Below, piece after piece: positions 1-8,689 of a stretch of DNA of 20,426 nucleotides. The first letter of the stretch is position 1, and every line of letters begins with the position of its first letter. The translations under genes and the position numbers were made by a program. Location of the stretch: assembly GCA_002305755.1 (NCBI GenBank), contig DBQV01000006.1:1-20426 (forward strand), read 5' to 3'. The notes beneath the pieces are model-generated. The model worked only from the letters and a program-made list of their open reading frames with translations, was not told the DNA's origin and made no database searches. Source of the stretch: Christensenella sp. UBA1385 (GTDB lineage: Bacteria > Bacillota > Clostridia > Christensenellales > Aristaeellaceae).

Positions 1-1254
1 CTGGCGCGCGCGGGCCTGCGCCCCATCGTGCTGGAGCGGGGCGAAAAGGTGGCCGAGCGGGCGCGGAGCGTGAACCGCCTGTTCACACAGGGTATCCTGG
101 ACCCGGAGAGCAACATACAGTTCGGCGAAGGCGGGGCTGGCGCCTTTTCGGACGGCAAGCTGACCACCGGCATCAAGGATCCCTTCTGCCGCCAGGTGCT
201 GGAGACGCTGGCCGCGCACGGCGCGCCAAGGGACATCCTCTATCTGGCCCGCCCCCACATCGGCACGGACCGTCTGCCGGGCGTGGTGGAGAGCATCCGG
301 CGCGAGATCGAAAGCCTGGGCGGGCAGGTGTTCTTTTCCTGCCGGCTCACGGGCCTTGAAACGCGGCAGGGACAGCTGCGCGCCATCCGCTGCGAGGACG
401 CGGCGGGCGAGCGCGAGATCGCCTGCCAGCGGCTGATCCTGGCCCTCGGCCACAGCGCGCGCGACACGCAGGAGATGCTGCACGAATCCGGCCTCAGGCT
501 GGAGCGGAAGCCCTTCTCCCTCGGCCTGCGGCTGGAGCAGAAGCAGTCCGTCATCGACCGCGCCCAGTACGGGGACGCGGCGGGGCACAGGAACCTGCCC
601 GCCGCCGAATATCACCTGAGCCACCGCCTTGCAAACGGCCGCGGGGCCTATACCTTCTGCATGTGTCCGGGCGGCCGCGTGGTCAACGCCTCCAGCGAGC
701 CGGGCCTATTGTGCGTCAACGGCATGAGCCCCTACCGCAGAGACCTTGAAAACGCCAACGCCGCCATCCTGGTGGACGTGCGGCCCGAGGATTTCGGCGC
801 GGAGGACGCCCTCGCCGGTTACCGCTTCCAGCGCGAGTGGGAGAGGAAGGCCTTCCTGCTGGGCGGGTCCGACTGGCGCGCCCCCGCCCAGCTGGCGGAG
901 GATTTCATCGCGGGGCGCCCCTCCGTATCGCTGGGCGAGGTGAGCCCCACGGTGCTGCCGGGCGTGCGTCTGTGCGACCTGCGGGAGGCCCTGCCGGACT
1001 TCGTGCACGAGGGCATCCGCGAGGCCCTGCTGGCCTTCGGCTCAAAGCTGAAGGGCTTTTACGGGGGCGGCGCGGTGCTCACCGCCATCGAAGCCCGCAG
1101 CTCCTCCCCCCTGCGCGCGGTGCGCGACGGGCGGGGAGAGGGCAGCATCCGCGGCGTCTACCCCGCCGGCGAGGGCGCGGGCATGGCCGGCGGCATCATG
1201 AGCGCCGCCGTGGACGGCCTGAAGGCCGCGCGCAGCGTGGCGGAGAGCCTCTGA
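1..1254 (+). CDS. FAD-dependent oxidoreductase of the COG2509 type (5' end missing)
   Basis: The reading frame is open from the first base, so the gene starts before the window. The usual N-terminal FAD-binding GxGxxG loop is therefore not visible; a GTG at 28 is internal. What remains resembles the uncharacterised FAD-dependent dehydrogenases of COG2509. It has the glycine-rich GGAGAFSDGKLTTG segment near bases 133-174, the LARPHIGTDRLPGVV segment near 244-290, and a C-terminal VYPAGEGAGMAGGIMSAA stretch typical of the second half of a Rossmann-type FAD fold. No membrane segment or signal peptide is seen in this part, so it is probably cytosolic. The substrate and reaction of the family are not known to me. 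No terminator is evident before the next gene, which has its own promoter. The family assignment is confident; the function is not. Confidence 0.85.
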   Translation: MARAGLRPIVLERGEKVAERARSVNRLFTQGILDPESNIQFGEGGAGAFSDGKLTTGIKDPFCRQVLETLAAHGAPRDILYLARPHIGTDRLPGVVESIRREIESLGGQVFFSCRLTGLETRQGQLRAIRCEDAAGEREIACQRLILALGHSARDTQEMLHESGLRLERKPFSLGLRLEQKQSVIDRAQYGDAAGHRNLPAAEYHLSHRLANGRGAYTFCMCPGGRVVNASSEPGLLCVNGMSPYRRDLENANAAILVDVRPEDFGAEDALAGYRFQREWERKAFLLGGSDWRAPAQLAEDFIAGRPSVSLGEVSPTVLPGVRLCDLREALPDFVHEGIREALLAFGSKLKGFYGGGAVLTAIEARSSSPLRAVRDGRGEGSIRGVYPAGEGAGMAGGIMSAAVDGLKAARSVAESL

Positions 1255-1294
1255 GCCCGGCCGGCACGGTCTTGTTTCCCCCTGTGCGCACTTG

Positions 1295-1303
1295 TGCTAT
1301 ACT
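1295..1303 (+). promoter_or_regulatory. Extended -10 promoter upstream of the septum protein gene
   Basis: TGC followed directly by TATACT (1298-1303) gives an extended -10 element 33 bases before the first ATG. No good -35 is present at the right distance: TTGTTT at 1272-1277 would need a 20-base spacer. Extended -10 promoters often lack a strong -35. The element lies in the short gap after the FAD protein and probably drives the downstream run of overlapping genes. Confidence 0.55.
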
Positions 1304-1335
1304 AAGGTATCGGCAAAACGCACAAAAGGAGGGTC

Positions 1336-1692
1336 ATGATGTCCGCAAGGCGCTTTGGCAGTCTGCGTTACCGGCAGGTGCCCGGCATCGTGCTGGTCAC
1401 GGTGCTGTTCATCATTGTGGCCGTTTTTACCGTCATCAACAGCAGCCTGAACCGCGAGCTCAGCCTGCTGAAGGAGACCGCCAGGGAGGGCGAGCGCCTG
1501 GTCGCCCAGAAGGAGCGGCAGGTGGCCACGCTCAGAAGTGAGCTGGCGCTGGCCGGCACGGACGAGTTCATCGCCAGCGAGGCCCGCACGCGCTACGGCT
1601 ATCTGTCGGACGGTGAGATCCGCTTTGTGATCACCAACCCGGAGGTGCTTTGGGGGGAGGAAGGGATGCCCGAGGCGTCCCCCGCGCCATGA
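1336..1692 (+). CDS. DivIC/FtsB-type septum formation initiator
   Basis: This is a small bitopic membrane protein of about 118 residues. A basic N-terminus is followed by one hydrophobic segment at about residues 17-35 and a predicted coiled coil at about 38-72 rich in Glu, Leu and Arg. A short C-terminal domain contains the family-like ARTRYGYLSDGEIRFVI stretch. Layout and length fit the FtsB/DivIC family, which joins FtsL and FtsQ/DivIB at the division septum. Two ATG codons lie at 1336 and 1339. The ribosome binding site AGGAGGG (1327-1333) is 2 bases from the first and 5 from the second, so 1339 may be the real start. The stop overlaps the next start (ATGA, 1689-1692), which suggests translational coupling. 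In Clostridia such genes often lie close to a Ppx/GppA gene, as here. Confidence 0.8.
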   Translation: MMSARRFGSLRYRQVPGIVLVTVLFIIVAVFTVINSSLNRELSLLKETAREGERLVAQKERQVATLRSELALAGTDEFIASEARTRYGYLSDGEIRFVITNPEVLWGEEGMPEASPAP

Positions 1693-2621
1693 GCGCGCCG
1701 CGCATGGGCGTGATCGCCATCGGCTCCAACTCCACCAGAATGCTGACGGCCAATCTGGATGAGTCGCTCTCCCAGCCTGTACGCGGGCGGGAAGAGACGG
1801 CGCTTTTTTTGTCCATGGACGGGCAAAGGCGCTTCAGCGAGGCGGGCATGGAGCGCTGCGCGCGCGCCGTGTCAAAGCTGCACTATGAGGCCATGCAGGC
1901 AGGGGCGCAGCAGGTGCGTATGATCGCCACCAGCGCCGTGCGCGACGCCGCCAACCGCAACGAGCTGGATTATTACATCGCCGCGCTCGCGCCCATGATG
2001 CTCACGCGCATCATCTCCGGCCAGGAGGAGGCGCGGCTCTCCTTCCTGGGGGCCACGGGCATCCCGCCGAGGAAGGGTCCGCAGGGCATGATCGATATAG
2101 GCGGCGGCTCCACCGAGATCGCGCTGGGCGAGACCCCGGGCGACCTGTCCTTCGCCAGAAGCCTGCAGCTGGGCGCGAGCCGTCTGCTCAAAGTGCAGCG
2201 GGTGGATTCGGCGGGCGATCTGGCCGCCGCGCGGGAAAGGGCCTTCGACATCATCGACAGGGGGCTGGACAGCCCCTTTGAGCCGCCGCTCGCCTGGTCG
2301 CTGGTGGGCGGCACGGGCACCACGGCGGTCAACATGCTGCTGGAGCAGCCCTGGGATCTGCCCTGCCCCGAGGAGCAGACCCTCACGCGCGAGCAGGCGG
2401 AGGGGCTGCTCGGCCTCCTGGCCCCGCTGAGCGGGGAGGAGCGCGCGCGCCTGCCCGGCCTGCCGCCCAGCCGGGTGGATATATTGCCCACGGGCCTTGT
2501 GATCCTCTGCTGCCTGATGGAGAGGCTCTCGATCGACGGCATCCGCGTCACCCGCCGCAACAACCTGGACGGCTACCTCTACCGCCTCTACTGCTGCCCG
2601 GAGGAGGACCCCGATGCCTGA
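1689..2621 (+). CDS. Ppx/GppA-family phosphatase-like protein
   Basis: This 310-residue protein has the two-lobed ASKHA fold of exopolyphosphatase/pppGpp phosphatase enzymes, without the C-terminal HD-like extension of E. coli Ppx. The first phosphate loop is IGSNSTR (residues 11-17), the EEARL segment carries the expected catalytic glutamate region, and the second phosphate motif is DIGGGSTE (136-143). The family hydrolyses polyphosphate or the guanosine pentaphosphate alarmone. The ATG at 1689 is chosen because it overlaps the previous stop in the common ATGA arrangement and sits just before the conserved N-terminal strand. A TTG at 1650 in the same frame would add 13 unrelated residues inside the upstream gene. 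Residue 10 is Ala (GCC), where the motif normally has Asp (IDLGSNS in E. coli Ppx), so catalytic competence is uncertain. Confidence 0.88.
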   Translation: MSAPRMGVIAIGSNSTRMLTANLDESLSQPVRGREETALFLSMDGQRRFSEAGMERCARAVSKLHYEAMQAGAQQVRMIATSAVRDAANRNELDYYIAALAPMMLTRIISGQEEARLSFLGATGIPPRKGPQGMIDIGGGSTEIALGETPGDLSFARSLQLGASRLLKVQRVDSAGDLAAARERAFDIIDRGLDSPFEPPLAWSLVGGTGTTAVNMLLEQPWDLPCPEEQTLTREQAEGLLGLLAPLSGEERARLPGLPPSRVDILPTGLVILCCLMERLSIDGIRVTRRNNLDGYLYRLYCCPEEDPDA

Positions 2622-5600
2622 CTGGACGCCCGCCCAGAAGGCCGCCATCACGGCCCGCAGCAGGAGCATACTGGTCAGCGCCGCCGCGGGCTCCGGCAAG
2701 ACCACCGTGCTCATCGAGCGCATCATGACCATGCTGCGCGAGGGGACGGACATCCGCAGCATGCTGGTCGTCACCTTTACCAAGGCGGCGGCGGGCGAGA
2801 TGCGCGAGCGCCTGATGAAGGCCCTCGCCGGGGAGGCGCGGGGCAGCGCCGCCCTGCGCGCCCAGCGCGCCGCGCTGGGCAGCGCGGACATCAGCACGCT
2901 GCACCAGTTCTGCATCCAGCTGATCCGCCGCCACTTTCAGGCGGCGGGCACGGACCCGGAGAGCGCCGTAGGCGATTCCGGGCTGCTGGCTTCGCTGCTT
3001 GCCCGCGCGCTGGAGGAGGAGATGGAGGCCCTCTACGCGCAGCCGGATGAGGACGGGCAGCACCTGATCGATCAGTATGAGGATACGCAGATCGAGCAGA
3101 TGGTGCGCGCTCTGTATACCTTCCTGCGCGCGCAGGAGGCGCCCTTTGAGTGGCTGGAGGCCTGCGCGCAGGCCCCCGCGCCCGACCGGATCGAGGGCTG
3201 CGCCTGGTACAGGGGCCTGGCGGAAGCCGCTCTCTCCGAGGCGGACGAGGCGCTGCGCCTGCTCGCGCGCTGCGAGGCGCTGACGCGGCGGCCCGGCGGC
3301 CCCGCGCGCTATGAGAGCGCGGTGAAGACCGACCTTGAGATGGCCGGGGCTATCCGCGCCGGGCTCGGCCGCCCCGGCGGCCCGCCCGAAGGCTGGCGGG
3401 CCAATCTGGTGCGCCTGCCCGGCGGCAAGATCCCGCCGGAGGAGGACCCGGCGCTGCGCGAGCAGTTTCAGGAGCTGCGAAAGCAGGCCCGCGCCTGCCT
3501 GGACGCGGCGCTGTCGCTTCTGCCCGCGGGCGATCAGGCCCGCCGCAGGGCCATGGACGACATCGCCTTCACATTGCCCGCCCTGCGCGCGCTCAGCCGC
3601 CTCACCCGCAGCGTACACGAGCGCTACGGCGCGCTGAAGGCCGCGCGCCGCCTGTGGGATTTTGCCGACCTTGAGCACCTCGCGCTCGCCTGTCTGAAGG
3701 ACCCGCTGGTCCGCGCGGCCGAGCAGCAGCGCTACAGGGCCATTTTTGTGGACGAGTATCAGGATATCTCCCGCATCCAGGAGGCCATCATCCGCCTGCT
3801 GCACGGCGAAAACGGGAGCCTGTTCATGGTGGGCGACGTCAAGCAGAGCATCTACCGCTTCCGCCTGGCCGAGCCCGGCCTCTTTCTTGACAAATACACG
3901 CGCTTTGACGCCGCCGAAGGCGCTGCCGAGCGCGTGATCGCGCTGAGCGAGAACTTCCGCTCGCGCGACAATATCCTGCTGTGCGTCAACCATGTATTCG
4001 ACCACACGCTGCGCGGCGGCGCGCTGGAGATCGACTACGGCAGCGGGGAGAGGCTCTACCCAGGGAACCACACCAGCTTTGACCCGCCTGTGGAGCTGCG
4101 CCTGATCCGCCCGCCGCGGGAGGCGGAGGAGACGGAGGCGGACGAGATCCCGCAGGAGGACGTCGAAGAGGGCCCCGTCGCGGACGATGGCGGCGAGAGC
4201 CCCGCCGGCTGCGAGCGCGAGGCCATGCTGATGGCGGGCATCATGAAGCGCCTGCTGGGCAGCCCGCTCAGAGAGGGCGAGGGTACGCGCCCGATGCGCT
4301 GGCGCGACATGGTGATCCTGCTGCGCAGCGCCTCCGGCCGCGCGGGCATGATGGCGCGCGTGCTGCGCGACCAGGGCATCCCCGTGTACTCGGATGCCGA
4401 CCAGCAGTTTTTCGACCTGATCGAGGTATCGGACGTGCTCAACCTGCTGCACGTGCTGGACAACCCCTGCGACGACGAGCGGCTGATGGCCGTGCTGTCC
4501 GCCCCGCCCTTTGAGCTGGGGCCCGACGAGCTGCTGGATATCAACGAAGGCAGGGACCTGCAGCGCCCCTTCTACGAATCCTTTTTTGAGAAGGCCAAAA
4601 CGGACGCCCGGCTCGGGGGGATCGCGCGCCGCCTGGAGGGCTGGCGGCTGGCCTGCGAAAACAGGCCGCTGGACAGCTTCCTGCGCTATCTGCTGCGCGA
4701 GACCGGCATCTACGCCCGCGCCGGGGCCAAGCCCGAGGGCGAGCTGCGCAGGGCCAACCTGCGCCTGCTCTGCGAGCGGGCAGGCCCCGTGCCCGAGCCG
4801 CAGACGCTGCACGGCTTCCTCGGCCGCGTCACCCAGGCGCGCAGGCAGTCTGGCGAGACCCGCGCCGCCGCCACGCTGGGCGCGGGCGAGGACGTGGTGC
4901 GCATCATGACCATCCACAAATCCAAGGGGCTGGAGTTCCCCCTGGTCTTTTTGCCCGACCTCTCCCACCGCTTCCGCACCGGGCGGCAGAAGGATGAGCC
5001 GCTGCTGCTGGATACGGAGTACGGGGCCGCGCTGCGCGTGGTGAAGGTCGACAAGCGCCTCACCTACGACACGCTGGCCGGCAAGGCCATCCAATTGAAG
5101 AAGGACAGGCAGACCCGCGCGGAGGAGGCGCGGCTGCTCTACGTGGCCATGACCCGGGCGCGGGAGCGGCTGATCCTGATCTCCTCCCCCCGCAGCCTCG
5201 ACAGCGAGCGCAAAAAGTGGGAGCTGGCCTCGGGCGGCGGGGCCGAGCGCGCCTCCAGTATGCTGGAATGGGTGGGCGGCAGCCTGTGGCCCGGCCTTGA
5301 AAGCGGAGAAGATTTCTTCTACGAGGCGCCGGGCGGCGGGCGCTTCGACATCCGCTATCACGAGGCGGGCAGGCTGCGCGCCCCGGCCGCCGCCGCGCCC
5401 GCTTCGCCCTTTCCTCCGCTTGGCGCGGAGGCCCCCAGCGACGAGATACGCGCCATGCTGGCGCCCCTGCCGCCGCCCGAGGATTTCCCGGTAAAGCTCT
5501 CGGTCACCCAGCTCACGCACAGGAACGCGGCGGTGGAGGAGGAGACCGCGCCCCTCAAGCGCCTGCCGCTGGACGAGCTGCTGCGCGCCGCCCCGGGCGG

Positions 5601-6192
5601 GGCGCGCCTTGGCGCCGTCGGGCGCGGGAGCGCCATGCACAAGGCCCTGGGCAGCCTGGATCTTGCGCCTCTGCGCGGCCTGCGGGGCGACGCGCTGCGC
5701 CGCGCGGTCGAAGGCGGGCTGGACCTTCTGGCCGGCCGGAGCCTTTTGAGCCCCGAGGAGCGGGCCGCCACCCCGTCCGGCGCGCTGGCACGCTTTTTTG
5801 AGAGCGGCATCGGGCAGCGGCTGCTGCGCTCTCAGGAGGTACACCGCGAGTGGCCCTTCACGCTGGCCTGCGAGGGCGGGCTGATCGTCCAGGGTGTGCT
5901 GGACTGCTGCTTCCTGGAAGAGGACGGCTGGGTGCTGATCGACTACAAGACCGACCGCGCGGAGCCGGAAAGCATCCTGACGCGCTACCGCGACCAGCTG
6001 CGCTGGTACATGCGCGCGCTGCGCGACATCACGGCAAGGCCCGTCCGGGCGGCCTATCTGTACGCCATGCAGTCGGACGCGCTGATCGAGGTGCGGGAGG
6101 ACCGGCCCATCACGGCGGAAGAAAGCAGGATCAATTCGCAAGGCGGGGAGGGAGCGGACGATGTACACGGGGCTGATGGGCGGCACCTTTGA
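2614..6192 (+). CDS. addA: AddA subunit of the AddAB helicase-nuclease
   Basis: This 1192-residue protein matches AddA (RexA in lactic acid bacteria), the UvrD-like helicase plus nuclease subunit that processes double-strand breaks for RecA loading. Visible motifs in order are a Walker A loop AAAGSGKT (about 23-30), Walker B DEYQD (380-384), the following DVKQSIYRFR segment, helicase motif V-like IHKSKGLEF (767-775), and motif VI VAMTRARERL (844-853). The C-terminal RecB-type nuclease has Asp 1097 in VLDC and Asp 1110 in DYKTD, so it looks active. Length is normal for the family. The ATG at 2614 lies 6 bases after GAGGAGG, inside the end of the Ppx/GppA gene (8-base overlap). The stop lies 32 bases inside nadD. 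The partner gene addB, usually directly upstream, is not in this window. Confidence 0.95.
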   Translation: MPDWTPAQKAAITARSRSILVSAAAGSGKTTVLIERIMTMLREGTDIRSMLVVTFTKAAAGEMRERLMKALAGEARGSAALRAQRAALGSADISTLHQFCIQLIRRHFQAAGTDPESAVGDSGLLASLLARALEEEMEALYAQPDEDGQHLIDQYEDTQIEQMVRALYTFLRAQEAPFEWLEACAQAPAPDRIEGCAWYRGLAEAALSEADEALRLLARCEALTRRPGGPARYESAVKTDLEMAGAIRAGLGRPGGPPEGWRANLVRLPGGKIPPEEDPALREQFQELRKQARACLDAALSLLPAGDQARRRAMDDIAFTLPALRALSRLTRSVHERYGALKAARRLWDFADLEHLALACLKDPLVRAAEQQRYRAIFVDEYQDISRIQEAIIRLLHGENGSLFMVGDVKQSIYRFRLAEPGLFLDKYTRFDAAEGAAERVIALSENFRSRDNILLCVNHVFDHTLRGGALEIDYGSGERLYPGNHTSFDPPVELRLIRPPREAEETEADEIPQEDVEEGPVADDGGESPAGCEREAMLMAGIMKRLLGSPLREGEGTRPMRWRDMVILLRSASGRAGMMARVLRDQGIPVYSDADQQFFDLIEVSDVLNLLHVLDNPCDDERLMAVLSAPPFELGPDELLDINEGRDLQRPFYESFFEKAKTDARLGGIARRLEGWRLACENRPLDSFLRYLLRETGIYARAGAKPEGELRRANLRLLCERAGPVPEPQTLHGFLGRVTQARRQSGETRAAATLGAGEDVVRIMTIHKSKGLEFPLVFLPDLSHRFRTGRQKDEPLLLDTEYGAALRVVKVDKRLTYDTLAGKAIQLKKDRQTRAEEARLLYVAMTRARERLILISSPRSLDSERKKWELASGGGAERASSMLEWVGGSLWPGLESGEDFFYEAPGGGRFDIRYHEAGRLRAPAAAAPASPFPPLGAEAPSDEIRAMLAPLPPPEDFPVKLSVTQLTHRNAAVEEETAPLKRLPLDELLRAAPGGARLGAVGRGSAMHKALGSLDLAPLRGLRGDALRRAVEGGLDLLAGRSLLSPEERAATPSGALARFFESGIGQRLLRSQEVHREWPFTLACEGGLIVQGVLDCCFLEEDGWVLIDYKTDRAEPESILTRYRDQLRWYMRALRDITARPVRAAYLYAMQSDALIEVREDRPITAEESRINSQGGEGADDVHGADGRHL

Positions 6193-6766
6193 CCCGATCC
6201 ACCTGGGCCACCTGCACATCGCGGCGGCGGCGCTCAGCCAGCTGGGCCTTGACCGCGTGGTCTTCCTGCCCGACGGAGACCCGCCCCACAAGCGGCCGCA
6301 GGCCACGGGCGCGCAGAGGCTTCGCATGGCGCGCCTCGCCTGCGAGGGGATCCCGGGCTTTGAGGTGTCGGACATGGAGCTTTCGCGCACCGGCACCACC
6401 TACACGGTGGACACGCTGCGCGCCATCAGGGCGCGCTGCCCCGGCGAGCGGCTGGTCTACCTGATCGGCTCGGACACGCTGTTTTATTTTCACACCTGGA
6501 AGACGTCGCAGGAGGTGGCGGCCCTTTGCCGCATGGCCGTGGTGCTGCGCCCCGGCTGCGACCGGGCGGAGGTGGAGGCGCGGCAGCGCGCGCTTGCGCA
6601 AAGCCACGGGCTGGACAGCGTGCTGCTGGAAGCGCCGGGGCTGGACATCTCCTCCCATCAGGTGAGGGCGGCTGCCGCGAGGGGCGGGAGCCTCGAAGGG
6701 CTGGTGCCCCCGAAAGTGGCCGAATACATCAGGGATCAGGGGCTCTACGCGGAGCCGGCGGGATAG
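6161..6766 (+). CDS. nadD: Nicotinate-nucleotide adenylyltransferase NadD
   Basis: NadD joins nicotinate mononucleotide with ATP to make deamido-NAD, the penultimate step of NAD synthesis in the cytosol. The 201-residue length is typical. The N-terminal GGTFDPIHLGH segment (residues 7-17) contains the nucleotidyltransferase HxGH signature at 14-17, and the C-terminal ISSxxVR signature is at 163-169. An IGSDTLFYFHTW stretch (102-113) occupies the place of the usual IGAD region. The ATG at 6161 follows a GGGGAGGG-type ribosome binding site inside the end of addA, so the genes overlap by 32 bases and are likely translationally coupled. The usual Firmicutes partners (obgE, yqeK, rsfS) are not next to it. 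Function is confident. Confidence 0.95.
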   Translation: MYTGLMGGTFDPIHLGHLHIAAAALSQLGLDRVVFLPDGDPPHKRPQATGAQRLRMARLACEGIPGFEVSDMELSRTGTTYTVDTLRAIRARCPGERLVYLIGSDTLFYFHTWKTSQEVAALCRMAVVLRPGCDRAEVEARQRALAQSHGLDSVLLEAPGLDISSHQVRAAAARGGSLEGLVPPKVAEYIRDQGLYAEPAG

Positions 6767-6780
6767 CGGGGCGGCATTCG

Positions 6781-6789
6781 TGGTATAAT
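6781..6789 (+). promoter_or_regulatory. Extended -10 promoter for dxs
   Basis: TGG directly followed by a consensus TATAAT (6784-6789) lies 31 bases before the dxs start and 14 bases after the nadD stop. No convincing -35 hexamer is seen at 16-18 bases upstream, which fits an extended -10 promoter. A start point near 6796 would leave a leader of about 25 nucleotides. Confidence 0.65.
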
Positions 6790-6820
6790 GACGGTTGGAC
6801 CTCAAAACAAGGAGAGTTTC

Positions 6821-8689
6821 ATGCAGCCTGAACAGGTTTGGACGCCCGAAAAACTGAAGCAATGCACCCCCGCCGAGGTGAAGGCCCTGATCCCGGAGCT
6901 TCGGCACAGGATCGTGGACACCGTGTCCAGGACGGGCGGCCACCTGGCCAGCAACCTGGGCGTGGTGGAGCTGACCGTCGCCCTGCACCGCGTGTTTGAC
7001 AGCCCGCGGGACAAGCTGGTGTTCGACGTGGGCCATCAGTGCTACACGCACAAGATGCTCACCGGGCGCGAGGGCCGTATGGACAGCCTTCGTCAGTTCG
7101 GCGGGCTGGCGGGCTTTCCCAGGCGGGAGGAATCCCCTCACGACGCCTACGGCACGGGCCACGCCTCCACGGCGCTGTCCGCCGGGCTGGGCCTGGCGCG
7201 GGCGAGGGACCTGGCGGGCGAGGATTACAACGTGGTGGTGGTGGTGGGCGACGGCGCGCTGACCGGCGGCATGTGCTACGAGGCGCTCAACGACGCGGGC
7301 AACAGCAGAACGCGGCTGATCGCCATCCTGAACGACAACCAGATGAGCATCTCGCCCAACGTGGGCGCGGTGGCCAGGCACCTCACCTTCCTGCGCAGCA
7401 GCGTCGGCTGGCTGCACGCCAAAAAGGTGGTGGCGGAGGCGCTGCTGCGCCTGCCGCTGATCGGCAAGCCCCTGCACGACCTGCTGCAGCGCTTCAAAAA
7501 CAACATTCGCAACTTCCTGGTGCGCGACAAATTTTTCAGCGCCTTCGGCTTCCGCTACCTCGGCCCGGTGGACGGGCACGACGAGGCGGGGCTGGAGCGG
7601 GTGCTGCGCCGGGCCAGGCGCTTTGACGAGCCGGTGCTGCTGCACGTAGTCACCACCAAGGGCAAGGGCTACGCGGTGGCGGAGAGCGACCCCAGCCGCG
7701 CCCACGGCATGCCCGCCTTTGACCCGGCGGACGGCAGCCCGAGGGACGCTTCCAGCGCCCGCAGCTTCGGCAGGCAGGCTGGCCTGCTGCTGACGGAGCT
7801 GGCGAAAAAGGATGAGCGCATCGTGGCCGTCACCGCCGCGATGACCGATTCCACGGGCCTCGGCCCCTTCGGCAGGGCCTTCCCCAGGCGGCTGTTTGAC
7901 GTGGGCATCGCCGAGGAGCACGCTGTCACCATGGCGGCGGGCATGGCCGCCGGCGGCCTGCGCCCGGTGGTGGCCATCTACGATACCTTCCTGCAGCGGG
8001 CTTACGACCAGATCGTGGTGGACGTCTGCCTGCAGAAGCTGCCCGTGCTCTTCCTGGTAGACAGGGCGGCCCTGGGCGGCGACGACGGCCCCAGCCATCA
8101 CGGCGTCTTCGGGGCCAGCTTCCTGCGCCACATCCCCAACATGCAGGTCTTCAATCCCCGCTCCGTGGAGGAGATGGAGCACATGATCCGCTGGGCCCTC
8201 TCGCAGGACGGGCCCTGCGCCATCCGCTACCCGCGGGCCGAAAACGCCATGATGGCGCGCGTCCCCTGCGCGGGCTTTGCCCCCGGCGTGTGGGAGACGC
8301 TTGAAAAGGGCGGCGACCTGTGCCTGATCGCCACGGGCCCGCTGGTGGCCGAGGCATTGAAGGCGGCGCGCCTGCTGCGCGAGCGGGGGATTTCCGCCGG
8401 CGTGATCAACGCCTCCAGCGTGAAGCCCCTGGACGAGGCCGCGCTCAGAAGGCTCTCAGCCTCCGGCTCGCCCTATCTGGTCATCGAGGAAGGTGCGCTG
8501 GCGGGCGGCCTGGGCAGCGCCGTGTGCGAGCGCTGTGTGGAGCTGGGCCTGAAGCCGCCTGCGCAGATACTGGCCCTGCCCGACAGCTTCATCCCCCAGG
8601 GGCGGCACGACCAGCTGATCCGCCTGACGGAGCTGGACGGCGAATCCATCGCCGCGCAGGTCTCCTCCCTGCTGGTCAGAACGGCATGA
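6821..8689 (+). CDS. dxs: 1-deoxy-D-xylulose-5-phosphate synthase
   Basis: Dxs condenses pyruvate and glyceraldehyde 3-phosphate using thiamine diphosphate, the first step of the MEP isoprenoid pathway, which also feeds thiamine and pyridoxal synthesis. The 622 residues match the family. Visible motifs are GGHLASNLGVVELTVALH (39-56, with the conserved His 41), DVGHQCYTHKMLTGR (69-83), the thiamine-diphosphate/metal site GDGALTGG (143-150) continuing to NDNQ (171-174), PVDGHD (249-254), and the transketolase-type GIAEEHAVTMAAG segment with Glu 365/366. The ATG at 6821 is chosen because AAGGAGA (6809-6815) lies 5 bases upstream. An in-frame upstream ATG at 6788 overlaps the -10 promoter element and would not be transcribed. 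The stop overlaps the tlyA start (ATGA, 8686-8689). Confidence 0.96.
   Translation: MQPEQVWTPEKLKQCTPAEVKALIPELRHRIVDTVSRTGGHLASNLGVVELTVALHRVFDSPRDKLVFDVGHQCYTHKMLTGREGRMDSLRQFGGLAGFPRREESPHDAYGTGHASTALSAGLGLARARDLAGEDYNVVVVVGDGALTGGMCYEALNDAGNSRTRLIAILNDNQMSISPNVGAVARHLTFLRSSVGWLHAKKVVAEALLRLPLIGKPLHDLLQRFKNNIRNFLVRDKFFSAFGFRYLGPVDGHDEAGLERVLRRARRFDEPVLLHVVTTKGKGYAVAESDPSRAHGMPAFDPADGSPRDASSARSFGRQAGLLLTELAKKDERIVAVTAAMTDSTGLGPFGRAFPRRLFDVGIAEEHAVTMAAGMAAGGLRPVVAIYDTFLQRAYDQIVVDVCLQKLPVLFLVDRAALGGDDGPSHHGVFGASFLRHIPNMQVFNPRSVEEMEHMIRWALSQDGPCAIRYPRAENAMMARVPCAGFAPGVWETLEKGGDLCLIATGPLVAEALKAARLLRERGISAGVINASSVKPLDEAALRRLSASGSPYLVIEEGALAGGLGSAVCERCVELGLKPPAQILALPDSFIPQGRHDQLIRLTELDGESIAAQVSSLLVRTA

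Noticed and set aside
1650..1688. N-terminal extension of the Ppx/GppA protein from TTG 1650
   Set aside because: The extra residues are unrelated to the family and fully overlap the upstream gene; the ATG at 1689 gives a standard ATGA junction.
1804..1810. Run of seven T residues inside the Ppx/GppA gene as a slippage or frameshift site
   Set aside because: The frame continues normally through it with family sequence on both sides, so no frameshift is needed.
2548..6399. Very long open frame on the minus strand opposite addA (over 1200 codons)
   Set aside because: It is a shadow of high GC content and codon bias; its protein is Ala/Gly/Arg/Gln-rich with no family features, while AddA motifs are perfect on the other strand.
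6131..8182. Long minus-strand frame opposite nadD and dxs
   Set aside because: Same antisense artefact; it crosses two genes and an intergenic promoter and has low-complexity His/Gln/Arg composition.
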